A stretch of 64,000 bases of DNA from Paracoccaceae bacterium (GTDB taxonomy: Bacteria; Pseudomonadota; Alphaproteobacteria; Rhodobacterales; Rhodobacteraceae), in contig JACVZW010000073.1 in assembly GCA_014654775.1 (NCBI GenBank), positions 62,001 to 126,000 on the forward strand, in the 5' to 3' direction. The translations under genes and the position numbers were made by a program. Within the stretch, counting starts at the first letter, position 1, and every line of letters begins with the position of its first letter. A model generated the notes under the pieces. It was not told the DNA's origin. It did no database searches and worked only from the letters and a program-made list of their open reading frames with translations. Positions 1 through 10,113 of this stretch are shown piece after piece.

Positions 1-980
1 AACTCGGCCTGCTTGGCCGTCGACAGCGCGGCAAAGCGCGCCTGCCATTCGGCATGGGCCGCAGCCCCGCGCGCACCTTTCGCCTCCCAAGCCGACTTGA
101 TGCCGGCCGGAATCACGAACGGCCCATGCTCCCAGCCATAGGCCGCCTTCGCCGCCGCCATCTGGCCCGCATCCGTCAGCGCGCCATGGCCCTTGGACGT
201 GTCCTGCGCCGCATGGCCCAGCGCGATATGCGTCTTGCAGGCGATCATCGTGGGCTTGTCAGACGCCTTCGCTGCCGTCAGCGCCCGGTCGATGTCCTCC
301 GGGTCATGCCCATCGCAGGACAGCACGTTCCAGCCCGACGCCGCGAAACGTGCCTTCTGGTCGGTCACATCGGCGATCGACACCTTGCCGTCGATGGTGA
401 TCCCATTGTCATCCCACAGCACGATCAAACGCGACAACTGCTGCTTGCCCGCCAGCGCGATGGCCTCCTGGCTCACGCCTTCCATCAGGCAGCCGTCGCC
501 CGCGATCACATAGGTGTGGTGATCGACGACCTTCGCCCCCCAGCGCGCGCGCAGGTTCTCTTCGGCCATGGCGAAACCCACGGCATTCGCGATGCCCTGG
601 CCCAGCGGCCCGGTGGTCGTCTCGACCCCCGCCACATGGCCGAATTCCGGGTGGCCCGCCGTGATCGCGCCCCACTGGCGGAAGTTCTTCACCTGCTCCA
701 GCGTCATGTCGGCATAGCCGGTCAGGTAGAGCAGCGCATAGATCAGCATCGACCCATGCCCCGCCGACAGGATGAACCGGTCCCGGTTCGGCCAGCGCGG
801 CGCGGCGGGGTCGAAATTCAGATGCTTTTCGAACAGGACCGTGGCCACATCCGCCATCCCCATCGGCATGCCCGAATGGCCCGAATTCGCCGCCGCCACG
901 GCATCCAGCGTCAGGGTGCGGATCGCGCAGGCGCGCATCCAATGGTCTGGGTGGCGGGCGCGGAGCGTCTGAATATCCAA
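1..980 (-). CDS. tkt: transketolase, N-terminal part (gene continues beyond window start)
   Basis: Thiamine-diphosphate enzyme of the non-oxidative pentose phosphate and Calvin pathways, moving two-carbon ketol units between sugar phosphates in the cytoplasm. The complement of 980 to 1 reads [20 protein letters not shown], then [35 protein letters not shown] and the thiamine-diphosphate motif [13 protein letters not shown], all typical of the N-terminal domain. I place the start at a TTG (980) because the family usually begins MDIQ/MDLT at this point and AGGA lies 8 bases upstream. An in-frame ATG at 1031 is possible but has a weaker ribosome site. About 326 of the usual ~665 residues are inside the window. 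It is divergent from the zapA pair. Confidence 0.95.
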   Translation of the reverse strand, partial: MDIQTLRARHPDHWMRACAIRTLTLDAVAAANSGHSGMPMGMADVATVLFEKHLNFDPAAPRWPNRDRFILSAGHGSMLIYALLYLTGYADMTLEQVKNFRQWGAITAGHPEFGHVAGVETTTGPLGQGIANAVGFAMAEENLRARWGAKVVDHHTYVIAGDGCLMEGVSQEAIALAGKQQLSRLIVLWDDNGITIDGKVSIADVTDQKARFAASGWNVLSCDGHDPEDIDRALTAAKASDKPTMIACKTHIALGHAAQDTSKGHGALTDAGQMAAAKAAYGWEHGPFVIPAGIKSAWEAKGARGAAAHAEWQARFAALSTAKQAE

Positions 981-1211
981 GGCCGTGGTCCTGTCATGCG
1001 TTGCGGTTTTCGGCCCCGCTCTAGGGCGCATCTCGGGCAAGATCAAGCAATCCCCGCAAGCCCTTGGGTGCAAAGGCGTGAGTTGCGCCTTATTCTTGCG
1101 CTACACTGATGGGAAGGATCGGGGCAGGGCGATTCGTATCCGCTGCCACCGCTCTTGGCAAAGAAGTCGACGCAACCAGAAGAAACGTATCGCAGGACAG
1201 AAAGGCACCCC

Positions 1212-1742
1212 ATGCAGGATTTGGCCGAGCTGGAACGCCGCATCGCCGCCGCGCTGCACCGCATCGGCGAAGGGGTCGAGGCGATGTCGCGGCAGCCCAT
1301 GCCCGCCGCCGCGCCGCAGCGCGATGACGACGGTGCCGAAGACCGCATCGCCGCGCTGGAGTCGGAACTCGCCGCCGAGCGTGTCCTTGCCGCCAGCCTG
1401 CGCCAGCGCATCGCCGATCTGGAAGACGCGCCTCCTGCCATCGCCGACCTGCCGCCCGATGTCGCCGCCCTCTATGCCCGGATCGACAAGATGACCGCGC
1501 AGTTGGACGTGCAAGGTCTGGAAATGCAGCGCATGCGCAAGACGGTGGTGCAGTTGCGCGAAAACCTGCGCGGACTGCGCCGCGCTCAGGTGGCCAACCT
1601 CGCCGATCCCGACCAGATCAACCGTGCCATGATGGCCGAACTGGAGGCGATGCGCGTCGCCCGCCTCTCCGAAGTGGCCGAGATGGACGAAATCCTTTCC
1701 GAACTGACCCCCCTCATCACCGAAGAGCGTGCCGATGCCTGA
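1212..1742 (+). CDS. conserved coiled-coil protein upstream of zapA
   Basis: A 176-residue protein that I cannot name. Residues ~1-25 and ~42-70 (ALESELAAERVLAASLRQRI) and ~90-125 look like coiled coil, rich in Glu, Arg, Ala and Leu, and there is no signal peptide or membrane segment. The ATG at 1212 is preceded by GAAAGG. The longer frame starting at 1155 has no support. Its last 8 bases overlap the start of zapA, so the two are probably translated together. Proteins of this shape sit before zapA in Rhodobacteraceae, so a cell-division or envelope role is a reasonable inference from position only. Confidence 0.85.
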   Translation: MQDLAELERRIAAALHRIGEGVEAMSRQPMPAAAPQRDDDGAEDRIAALESELAAERVLAASLRQRIADLEDAPPAIADLPPDVAALYARIDKMTAQLDVQGLEMQRMRKTVVQLRENLRGLRRAQVANLADPDQINRAMMAELEAMRVARLSEVAEMDEILSELTPLITEERADA

Positions 1743-2103
1743 ACTTCACGTCACCATCGGCGGCCGGTCCTTCCCCGTCGCCTGTCAGGAAGGCGAGGAA
1801 CATTTCCTCCGCGCCGCCGCCGCCATGCTGGATGCCGAGGCGCAACCCATCGTCTCCCAGATGGGCCGCCTGCCCGAGGCGAAGATGCTTCTGATGGCGG
1901 GCCTGATGCTCGCCGACAAGACCGCCGCGGTCGAGGATGAGATCCGCTCCCTCAAGGCCCGCATCGCCGATCTCGAATCCCGCCCTGATGCCAGGGTCGA
2001 GGTGCCGATCATCCCGCCGCAGGTGACCGAAACGCTGGCCGAGATCGCAGCCCAAGCCGAAGCGCTCGCCCAGCGGGTGGAAGAGGCGCGCGGCACGGCC
2101 TGA
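1735..2103 (+). CDS. zapA: cell division protein ZapA
   Basis: A 122-residue FtsZ-ring-associated protein that cross-links FtsZ protofilaments at midcell. It opens MPELHVTIGGRSFPVACQEG, followed by EEHFLRAAAAMLD, the usual ZapA head, and ends in a C-terminal coiled coil (~residues 65-120). I chose the ATG at 1735 rather than the GTG at 1729 because it matches the family start. It overlaps the upstream coiled-coil gene by 8 bases. Many proteobacteria carry 6S RNA directly after zapA; here only 85 bases separate zapA from the next gene, so no 6S RNA fits. Confidence 0.9.
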   Translation: MPELHVTIGGRSFPVACQEGEEHFLRAAAAMLDAEAQPIVSQMGRLPEAKMLLMAGLMLADKTAAVEDEIRSLKARIADLESRPDARVEVPIIPPQVTETLAEIAAQAEALAQRVEEARGTA

Positions 2104-2128
2104 CCACCGTTCTGCAGCGGCTTAGGCG

Positions 2129-2165
2129 CATACCGCTTCATCTGCGGTATGCTTTCCGGTATGCT
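2129..2165. promoter_or_regulatory. candidate autoregulatory operator of ccdAB
   Basis: An 8-bp perfect inverted repeat (CATACCGC at 2129-2136, GCGGTATG at 2144-2151) is followed by a second direct copy of the right arm. CGGTATGCT occurs at 2145-2153 and again at 2157-2165, 12 bp later. Three half-sites, one inverted and two direct, immediately upstream of a toxin-antitoxin pair are what an antitoxin-bound operator looks like. Binding is inferred, not shown. Confidence 0.5.
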
Positions 2166-2188
2166 CCTTCCAAGCACAGGAGTCCGCC

Positions 2189-2416
2189 ATGCCCGTCACC
2201 CGCCGCGCCACCTCCATGACCCTCGACGCCGCCCTTCTTGATGAGGCGCGTTCCTTGGGCATCAACATCTCTCGCGCCGCCGAGGAAGGCATCCTCGCGC
2301 AAGTCCGGGCCGAACGCGGCCGCCGCTGGAAAGAGGACAACGCCGCCGACATCGCGGCCTACAACAAATGGATCGAAGAGAACGGCGTGCCGCTTGCGCG
2401 CTATCGTAAGTTCTGA
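2189..2416 (+). CDS. ccdA: CcdA-type antitoxin
   Basis: A 75-residue antitoxin of a type II toxin-antitoxin pair. The N-terminus (TRRATSMTLDAALLDEARSL) is a ribbon-helix-helix DNA-binding fold. The C-terminal half, with WKEDNAADIAAYNKWIEENG, is the flexible toxin-binding tail typical of CcdA. A good ribosome site (AGGAG) precedes the ATG. The stop overlaps the toxin start by one base (TGATG), so toxin synthesis is probably coupled to antitoxin translation. The pair sits between core genes zapA and grxD with no mobile-element genes nearby, which suggests a chromosomally settled copy. Confidence 0.88.
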   Translation: MPVTRRATSMTLDAALLDEARSLGINISRAAEEGILAQVRAERGRRWKEDNAADIAAYNKWIEENGVPLARYRKF

Positions 2417-2715
2417 TGGCCGATCAGTTCGACTTGTATCGCATGGCGGAAGGGGATTACGTCGTCGTCCTTCAGTCCGACCTGCTTGACGATTTGAACA
2501 CCCGCGCTGTTTGCCTCGCCATACCGGAAGGCGCGGCGGTTCCGGCACTTCCGGCACTGTCTCCGGTCCTGACCGCCGGCGATATCCGGCTTCGCCTCGC
2601 GCCGCATGTCCTTGCGACTTTGACCTTGGCCGAACTCGGGACCTTCGTGGCCAACCTTGCCCATGAACGCGACAGGATCATCCGCGCCTTCGACCTGATG
2701 CTGACCGGGGCCTAG
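2416..2715 (+). CDS. ccdB: CcdB-type toxin (gyrase poison)
   Basis: A 99-residue toxin of the CcdB/MazF fold. Family members trap DNA gyrase on cleaved DNA when the antitoxin is lost. Visible family features are the start QFDLYRMAEGDYVVVLQSDL, the middle TRAVCLAIP, and the ending LGTFVANLAHERDRIIRAFDLML. The last of these resembles the C-terminal helix that ends near IRA-D in F-plasmid CcdB. Length is normal. It is translationally coupled to the antitoxin and followed by a hairpin terminator. Whether it is still toxic cannot be told from sequence. Confidence 0.86.
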   Translation: MADQFDLYRMAEGDYVVVLQSDLLDDLNTRAVCLAIPEGAAVPALPALSPVLTAGDIRLRLAPHVLATLTLAELGTFVANLAHERDRIIRAFDLMLTGA

Positions 2716-2721
2716 AAAAGC

Positions 2722-2750
2722 AAAAGGCCCGTCTAAGACGGGCCCTTCCT
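2722..2750. terminator. bidirectional intrinsic terminator between ccdB and grxD
   Basis: GGCCCGTC (2726-2733) and GACGGGCC (2737-2744) form an 8-bp perfect stem with a 3-base loop. An A-rich run lies on the left and T-rich bases on the right, so it can work on both strands between these convergent genes. Confidence 0.75.
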
Positions 2751-2768
2751 TATCAACCGAACACCCTC

Positions 2769-3128
2769 TCAGGCATTCGCCTCGCGGATCTTGTTCGCGG
2801 CGTCCTTGTCGAAACTCACACCCTTCGCCTCGAACAGCGCATCCAATTCGCCTGACAGCGTCATCTCCGTCACGATATCGCAGCCGCCCACGAATTCACC
2901 CTTCACGTAAAGCTGTGGGATCGTCGGCCAGTCGCTGAAATCCTTGATGCCCTGCCGGATATCCGCATCGGCAAGCACGTTCACATCGGCAAAGGTCACG
3001 CCCATGTAGTTCAGCACGCCCGCCACACGGGACGAGAACCCGCATTGCGGCATCATCTTGGTGCCCTTCATGAACAGCACCACGTCATTCTTTTCGATCG
3101 TCTCGCGGATCTGGTCCTGCGCGCTCAT
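2769..3128 (-). CDS. grxD: monothiol glutaredoxin, Grx4 type
   Basis: A 119-residue CGFS glutaredoxin that carries or transfers a [2Fe-2S] cluster with glutathione and works with BolA proteins in iron-sulfur handling. The key residues are visible: VVLFMKGTK with the conserved Lys21, the CGFS motif at Cys29, WPTIPQLYVKGEFVGGCDI for the glutathione site, and a normal length. It lies directly downstream of the bolA-like gene on the same strand, 12 bases apart, matching the known physical partnership of the two proteins. Confidence 0.95.
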   Translation of the reverse strand: MSAQDQIRETIEKNDVVLFMKGTKMMPQCGFSSRVAGVLNYMGVTFADVNVLADADIRQGIKDFSDWPTIPQLYVKGEFVGGCDIVTEMTLSGELDALFEAKGVSFDKDAANKIREANA

Positions 3129-3140
3129 GCCCTTATCCTT

Positions 3141-3374
3141 TCAATCCGGCGCCTTGGTCGTCAGCGCCAGCGCATGGAGTTCCCCATGCGCACCATCCAT
3201 CTTGCCCTTCAGCGCGGCATAGACCGCCCGCTGCTGTTGCACCCGGTTCATTCCCTTGAAGCTCGCGTCGATGACTTCCGCCGCAAAATGCTGCCCATCA
3301 TCGCCTTGCACCGTGATCTTGGCCTCGGGAAATCTTTCCCGGATCAGATTCTCGATATCGCGCGCCGTGATCAT
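3141..3374 (-). CDS. BolA family protein
   Basis: A 77-residue BolA-family protein, the KH-like partner of the CGFS glutaredoxin encoded next to it. The core reads FPEAKITVQGDDGQHFAAEV, then FKGMNRVQQQRAVYAALKGKM and the C-terminal HALALTT. The family His in the GQHF segment is present. It belongs to the short IbaG/BolA2-like group by length. It is encoded downstream of purL and the acetyltransferases and directly before grxD, a usual alphaproteobacterial order. Confidence 0.93.
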   Translation of the reverse strand: MITARDIENLIRERFPEAKITVQGDDGQHFAAEVIDASFKGMNRVQQQRAVYAALKGKMDGAHGELHALALTTKAPD

Positions 3375-3410
3375 GCTGGCTCCCCGGTATTCCTGACCAA
3401 AGATGTATGC

Positions 3411-3926
3411 CTAAGGGGCAGGGGCCGCAAGTGGGGCAGGGGCCGGCAAGGCCTCCCATTCCGCGCGCAGCATCCCGTAAAGCATCAGGTCCACCGACCG
3501 CCCCAGCATCGGCCGCCACCAATGCTCTCGCAGCCGCCCCTCCAGCGTGTAGCCCGCCCGCGCATAGATTTTCTGCGCCCGGCCATTCTCGCTGCTTGCA
3601 TCCAGCCAGACCCGCTTTGCCCCCAGCACGGAAAATCCGTAATCCGTCAGGGCCCGCACGAACCCAAGGCCCCGCCCGCCGCCCGCCACATCCAGCGCCA
3701 GCCTGCGCAACTCCACCGCCCTCGACGGATCGTCCAACTCGGCAAACAGCGCAAATCCCGCCCGCGCGCCATTCTCTTCCCAGATCAGCAGCCGATGCCG
3801 TGGGTCCGAGGCATAGAAGGCCAGCCGCCCCTCATCCTCATCGGTGATATAGATGCCGTAGTCTGGCCGCTGCGCCAGCGACCGGATGAAGGCGAAATCC
3901 TCGGGCAGGGCAGGGCGCAGGCTCAT
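3411..3926 (-). CDS. GNAT family N-acetyltransferase (RimJ/RimL-like)
   Basis: A 171-residue GNAT enzyme transferring an acetyl group from acetyl-CoA to an unknown amine. The start MSLRPALPEDFAFIRSLAQR and the middle LRRLALDVAGGGRGLGFVRAL (a variant of the acetyl-CoA pyrophosphate loop) are diagnostic, as is VWLDASSENGRAQKIYARAG in the C-terminal motif B. The start at 3926 overlaps the stop of the preceding acetyltransferase (ATGA). The longer frame from 4004 is only an extension into that gene. It is paired with a second GNAT gene, so the two may act on related substrates. Confidence 0.85.
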   Translation of the reverse strand: MSLRPALPEDFAFIRSLAQRPDYGIYITDEDEGRLAFYASDPRHRLLIWEENGARAGFALFAELDDPSRAVELRRLALDVAGGGRGLGFVRALTDYGFSVLGAKRVWLDASSENGRAQKIYARAGYTLEGRLREHWWRPMLGRSVDLMLYGMLRAEWEALPAPAPLAAPAP

Positions 3927-4386
3927 CCGCGCGCCCTCCATTCCCGCGCCAGCATCCCGAAGGCATGGCAATCCGCCCAAATGCCCCCACCGCGATCCCA
4001 GCATTCGCGCATCGTCCCCTCCTGCACGAAACCCGCCTTGCGGAACGCCGCCAGCGCAACCGCATTGTCAAAGGCGATGTCGCAGAACATCCGATGCGCG
4101 CCCATCGTCCCGAAGACATGCGCCTGTACCGCGCCGATCAGGGCCTGCCCCTCGCCCCGCTTCGGCACCGCCAGCCCGATGTTGATCAGATAGACGACGC
4201 CCGGATAGGCCCAGTCCAGCACCGCCACGCCGTCGATCCCACCGCGATCCCAGACCATCACGCCCTGCGCGTCACCGCCCGCGATCTCGCGCAGCCAGTC
4301 TTCGGATTGCGCCAGCATCGCCATCGGATGCGCAGCGATCACCCCGGCGACCGCAGGGATTTCCCCATCGGTCGCCCGGCGCAACA

Positions 4387-4387
<1 letters not shown>
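3923..4387 (-). CDS. GNAT family N-acetyltransferase
   Basis: A 154-residue GNAT protein. The acetyl-CoA loop is degenerate but readable as NIGLAVPKRGEGQALIGAVQ, followed by MFCDIAFDNAVALAAFRKAGF, typical of RimJ/RimL-like acetyltransferases. The substrate is unknown. The ATG overlaps the purL stop by one base, and its own stop overlaps the next acetyltransferase start, making a tightly packed purL-GNAT-GNAT run. Sequence divergence between the two GNAT proteins is too large to call a recent duplication. Confidence 0.83.
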
Positions 4388-6564
<2,177 letters not shown>

Positions 6565-6745
6565 GGGGGCATTCTCCCATCAACGCGGCTCGCTGCCTCA
6601 TAGGCCAAGGGCGGGCGATCCGAAAGACCCGTTGCCCTCCCGCAGAATTTTTTCCGACCACCGAGAGATTTTTTTGCGTGCCTTGTCGAAATCGGCAAAC
6701 TGGCCGCGTCCTTGGGGTACGACCCACCAATGTAAGGAAACTGGA

Positions 6746-7138
6746 ATGACCTTTGCGACCACATCCTTTTATGCCCTGCCGCTCATCCTGATCTTCTTGG
6801 TCCTCTTCTTCCGCGTCTCGGCGCGGCGGGCGGATCTGAAGGTCTCCATCGGCGATGCCGGGGATTCGATCCTGCACGAACGCATCCGCCAGCACGGCAA
6901 TTTCATCGAATGGGTGCCGCTCACGCTCATCCTGATGGCCCTTGCCGAAGCTTCCGCCGCCAATTCCATCGCGCTGCACTGCGCGGGTGGGCTTCTGGTG
7001 CTCGGCCGCGTTCTGCATCCGCTTGGCCTCAAGGCCGGGAATGCAGCCCATCCCCTGCGGATGGCAGGCAATTCGATGAACCTGCTCTCCGTGGCGATCC
7101 TCTTCGTTCTCCTGATCCTCGCACGCCTCGGCGCCTGA
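6746..7138 (+). CDS. MAPEG family membrane protein
   Basis: A 130-residue integral membrane protein of the MAPEG superfamily (membrane-associated eicosanoid/glutathione proteins). The family-typical segment SIGDAGDSILHERIRQHGNF and then EWVPLTLILMALAEASAAN are clear. Three to four hydrophobic helices can be drawn (residues ~6-24, ~57-78, ~80-95, ~109-128). The ATG at 6746 follows AAGGAA, and the upstream frame to 6521 is unsupported. Bacterial members are usually of unknown substrate. It precedes a DGPF protein and an ECF42-like sigma factor on the same strand. Confidence 0.82.
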   Translation: MTFATTSFYALPLILIFLVLFFRVSARRADLKVSIGDAGDSILHERIRQHGNFIEWVPLTLILMALAEASAANSIALHCAGGLLVLGRVLHPLGLKAGNAAHPLRMAGNSMNLLSVAILFVLLILARLGA

Positions 7139-7164
7139 CCACCTCCAACCCAAGGACAAACATC

Positions 7165-7527
7165 ATGCAATACATGCTTCTGATCTACGGTGCTCCCGAA
7201 GTTGAACCGCAATACGGAACCCCCGCCTTTTCCGAAATGATGGCAGGCTATGCCGCCGCCAGCGCGAAGATGGTCGAAGACGGCGTCATGCGTGGCGGAG
7301 AAGGCCTTCAGGGCGTTGAAACCGCCACTTCGCTGCGCATCCGCAACGGCAAGGTGGAAACCATGGACGGCCCCTTCGCCACGACCAAGGAACATCTCGG
7401 CGGCTACTATGTGATCGACGTACCGGACCTTGACGCCGCGCTGAGATACGCTGCGCTCATCCCGTCGGCCACCTACGGCACGGTCGAGGTGCGCCCCCTG
7501 ATGGACTACAACCCCGCTGGGGCATGA
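7165..7527 (+). CDS. YCII/DGPF-domain protein
   Basis: A 120-residue YCII-related protein. The family hallmark DGPFATTKEHLGGYYVIDV is present at residues ~71-89, and the N-terminus MQYMLLIYGAPEV is typical. The fold is dimeric alpha/beta; the biochemical role of this family is not established. The ATG at 7165 follows CAAGGA. It ends 4 bases before the sigma-factor gene, the gene order known for ECF42 sigma factors, where the DGPF gene is commonly part of the regulon. Confidence 0.88.
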   Translation: MQYMLLIYGAPEVEPQYGTPAFSEMMAGYAAASAKMVEDGVMRGGEGLQGVETATSLRIRNGKVETMDGPFATTKEHLGGYYVIDVPDLDAALRYAALIPSATYGTVEVRPLMDYNPAGA

Positions 7528-7531
7528 CCGA

Positions 7532-8755
7532 ATGACCGCCTCCGATGCCATCGCCGTCACCCGCGCTGTCGAGGCGCTGCTGCGGCAGGATCGGGGGCGG
7601 CTTCTCGCCGCGCTGATTGCGCGCCTGCGCGACTTCCAACTTGCCGAAGACGCGCTGCAAGAGGCAGCACTTTCCGCCCTCACCCATTGGGGCCGCGCGG
7701 GCATCCCCGCCTCGCCCCAAGGCTGGCTTCTCCGCGTTGCCCTGCGCAAAGCCATCGACCGCATTCGCGCCGGCCAAAGGGATGATCGCAAATCCGCCGA
7801 CCTCGCCCGCCTCGCCGTGGATGAGGCGGATGAGACCCCGCCCGAAGACATCCCCGACGAACGGCTCCGCCTGATCTTCACCTGCTGCCACCCGGCGCTT
7901 GACCCGAAATCTCGCGTTGCCCTGACGCTGCGCACCATCGCGGGCCTCTCCACCCCCGAAATCGCCCGTGCCTTCCTTGATGCCGAACCGACCATGGGCC
8001 AGCGGCTTTCCCGCGCCAAGGCCAAGATCGCCGCCGCCCGCATCCCCTTCGCCATCCCCGGCCCCGAAGATTGGCCGGATCGACTGCAATCCGTGCTGGC
8101 TGTCCTCTACCTGATCTACAATTCCGGCTACACGCTCGGTCCCCAAGGCGACCGCGACCTCTGTGCCGAGGCGATCTTCCTCGCCCGCCTCCTCGTCCAC
8201 CTCCGCCCGCAAGATGCCGAGATCGAAGGCTGCCTCGCGCTCCTCCTTCTCACCCAGTCCCGCGCCCGGGCCCGCATCGGCCCCGACGGCGCAACAATCC
8301 CCCTGACCGAACAGGACCGTCACCTCTGGGACCGCGCCACCATCGCCGAAGGCCTTGCCCTGATCGACACTGCCATGATCCGCCGCGCCCCCGGCCCCTA
8401 TCAGGTCAAGGCCGCCATCGCCGCCTGCCATATGGCCGATCCCGCCCCTGATTGGCCGCAGATCGTCGCGCTTTACACCCGGCTTCTGGACTTCGAACCC
8501 ACCCCGGTGATCCGCCTGAACCGCGCTGTCGCGCTGGCAGAGGCCGGCCATCTGGCGCAGGCCCTATCTGACCTCGCCTCCTTGGCCGAGGCGCTGCACG
8601 ACTATCAGCCGTTCCACGCCGCCCATGCCGACCTGCTCGCGCGGGCAGGGCAGGGGCAGGCCGCGCGCGCCGCCTATGACCGCGCGATCGCCGCCGCGCC
8701 ATCTCCCGCCGATGCCGCATTCCTGATCAAGAGGCGCGAGTCCCGGCCCATCTGA
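7532..8755 (+). CDS. ECF42-type RNA polymerase sigma factor with C-terminal TPR-like extension
   Basis: A 407-residue sigma factor, about twice the length of an ordinary ECF sigma. Region 2 lies at ~residues 10-85 (RLRDFQLAEDALQEAALSAL), a linker carries the family mark LRLIFTCCHPALDPKSR, and region 4 follows (LSTPEIARAFLDAEPTMGQR). The last ~230 residues form helix pairs resembling TPR repeats (LLDFEPTPVIRLNRAVALAE; ARAGQGQAARAAYDRAIAAA). ECF42 members lack a dedicated anti-sigma factor, and the extension is thought to take that role. The adjacent DGPF gene supports the assignment. Confidence 0.9.
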   Translation: MTASDAIAVTRAVEALLRQDRGRLLAALIARLRDFQLAEDALQEAALSALTHWGRAGIPASPQGWLLRVALRKAIDRIRAGQRDDRKSADLARLAVDEADETPPEDIPDERLRLIFTCCHPALDPKSRVALTLRTIAGLSTPEIARAFLDAEPTMGQRLSRAKAKIAAARIPFAIPGPEDWPDRLQSVLAVLYLIYNSGYTLGPQGDRDLCAEAIFLARLLVHLRPQDAEIEGCLALLLLTQSRARARIGPDGATIPLTEQDRHLWDRATIAEGLALIDTAMIRRAPGPYQVKAAIAACHMADPAPDWPQIVALYTRLLDFEPTPVIRLNRAVALAEAGHLAQALSDLASLAEALHDYQPFHAAHADLLARAGQGQAARAAYDRAIAAAPSPADAAFLIKRRESRPI

Positions 8756-8785
8756 CAGGCAGTTTCCGAAAAGAACGGAAAAACC

Positions 8786-8813
8786 AAAAAAAAGGCCGAG
8801 CAGAAGCTCGGCC
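8786..8813 (-). terminator. intrinsic terminator on minus strand
   Basis: GGCCGAGC (8794-8801) and GCTCGGCC (8806-8813) form a perfect 8-bp stem with loop AGAA. Read on the minus strand it ends in eight T residues. It terminates transcription coming from the LysR side. Confidence 0.85.
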
Positions 8814-8905
8814 CAAGTCCAACAGGGAGGTATGAGACAGCAAGAGAAACTCTCAATCGCCGCCTCGCCATCGCATGTAGGGTGGCGGTCGATTCCCTAC
8901 AAGGG
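8786..8905 (-). ncRNA. candidate small RNA, or structured 3' UTR of the LysR gene
   Basis: On the minus strand a 7-bp perfect stem (8876-8882 with 8895-8901) is followed by an unstructured stretch containing CCTCCC. A strong intrinsic terminator comes next (8-bp stem 8794-8801 with 8806-8813, then eight T residues, 8786-8793). Stem, linker with an anti-Shine-Dalgarno-like run, then terminator is a common small-RNA layout. The 5' end is a guess, and I see no clear promoter. It may simply be the tail of the LysR transcript, which ends 100 bases upstream. Confidence 0.35.
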
Positions 8906-9005
8906 CAGGAATGCCGCAGATGCATCATGGCTGCTATGCGCTTTCCGCATGGCTGCGCAGACAGGCATGGAAACGTTTCCGCGTCGCCACCTGCCGCCCG
9001 CCCGA

Positions 9006-9902
9006 TCAGCCCTGTTCGCGCTTGCGATATTTGAAGATTTCCTCGCTCACGAACTCGCGGAAGGCCGCCACGCGCTTGGAATGGCGCAGCTCTTCCGGGT
9101 AGGCGAGGAAAACGGGCACTTCTGCGCTTTCGACATCAGGCAGGACCCGGATCAGATCAGGAAAATCCTCGGTGATGTAATCAGGCAGCACGCCAATCCC
9201 GATATGGTTCAACACCCCCTGCAGCACCCCAAAATAGTTGTTCACCGTCAGGGTGGACGGGATGTCATTGCTCATCAACTGCTGGACGAGGATCGCCCCC
9301 GCCGCCACCTGCGCTGTGCCGGGATGCTGGCAGATCAGGCGATGCGAATGGAAATCCGCCATCGTTTCAGGTGTGCCGTTCTGCGCCAGATATTCGGGCG
9401 TCGCATAAAGCCGCATCCGAATCTGCATCAGCCGCTTGCGGATCAGGTCGGCCTGCGACGGCTCCTTCATACGGATCGCCACATCCGCCTCGCGCATCGG
9501 CAGGTCCAACACCCGCTCTTCCAGCATCAGGTCGATCTTCAGACCCGGATACTTCTGGTAAAGCGCCGTCAGGCGCGGGGCCAGCCACAGCGTGCCAAAG
9601 CCCACCGTGGTCGTCACCCGCAACTCACCGAACACCTCGTCTTCGCTGTCGCGGATCCGCGCCGCCGTCGCATCCAGCCGCTTCACCATCTGCGAAGTGG
9701 CGTCGAACAACAGCTCGCCCTGTTCCGTCAGGATCAACCCCCGCGCATGGCGGTGGAACAGCGTCACATTCAGGCTTTCCTCCAGCGCGCGGATCTGTCG
9801 GCTGACGGCGGACTGGCTCAGATGCAGCACATCCCCCGCATGGGTCAGGCTGCCGCGATCGGCCACCGCATGGAAAATCCGCAGCTTGTCCCAGTCCATC
9901 AT
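9006..9902 (-). CDS. LysR family transcriptional regulator
   Basis: A 298-residue LysR-type regulator. The N-terminal helix-turn-helix reads MMDWDKLRIFHAVADRGSLT, then LHLSQSAVSRQIRALEESL. The remaining ~200 residues form the periplasmic-binding-like effector domain (WLAPRLTALYQKYPGLKIDL). Start codons at 9914, 9902 and 9899 are all in frame. I use 9902 because GGTGA lies five bases upstream and homologues begin MDWDKL. Effector and targets are unknown. It is divergent from murI, and in related genomes such a gene sits beside thioredoxin reductase, which is not seen here. Confidence 0.9.
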   Translation of the reverse strand: MMDWDKLRIFHAVADRGSLTHAGDVLHLSQSAVSRQIRALEESLNVTLFHRHARGLILTEQGELLFDATSQMVKRLDATAARIRDSEDEVFGELRVTTTVGFGTLWLAPRLTALYQKYPGLKIDLMLEERVLDLPMREADVAIRMKEPSQADLIRKRLMQIRMRLYATPEYLAQNGTPETMADFHSHRLICQHPGTAQVAAGAILVQQLMSNDIPSTLTVNNYFGVLQGVLNHIGIGVLPDYITEDFPDLIRVLPDVESAEVPVFLAYPEELRHSKRVAAFREFVSEEIFKYRKREQG

Positions 9903-10113
9903 GTCAATCACCATAAACGTCCGGGCACGCTACCACGGGAGCCCCCACATAAGAAGTATAACTGCCATGTAAAGGACGCATGGCTCCGATTTCCGGCCCC
10001 CGTGCCACTTCCCGCCCATGCCCCTGCGGCAACGGCCTTTTCCCCTCACGCCATCGCGCCTATGCTGCGGGCAAACAGGGCAGCATCCGGCACAAGCCGG
10101 GAAAGGGGCGGTG

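Noticed and set aside
54-1109. 351-codon plus-strand frame opposite transketolase
   Set aside because: It is a mirror frame of the transketolase gene, whose conserved motifs are on the minus strand; the plus frame has an Arg/His/Pro-rich composition and no family resemblance.
2104-2188. 6S RNA downstream of zapA
   Set aside because: The gap is only 85 bases and is filled by the ccdAB promoter repeats; a ~150-200-base 6S RNA does not fit.
8674-8928. 84-codon minus-strand frame over the terminator region
   Set aside because: It reads through the terminator hairpin and its T-run and overlaps the end of the sigma-factor gene; a non-coding role fits better.
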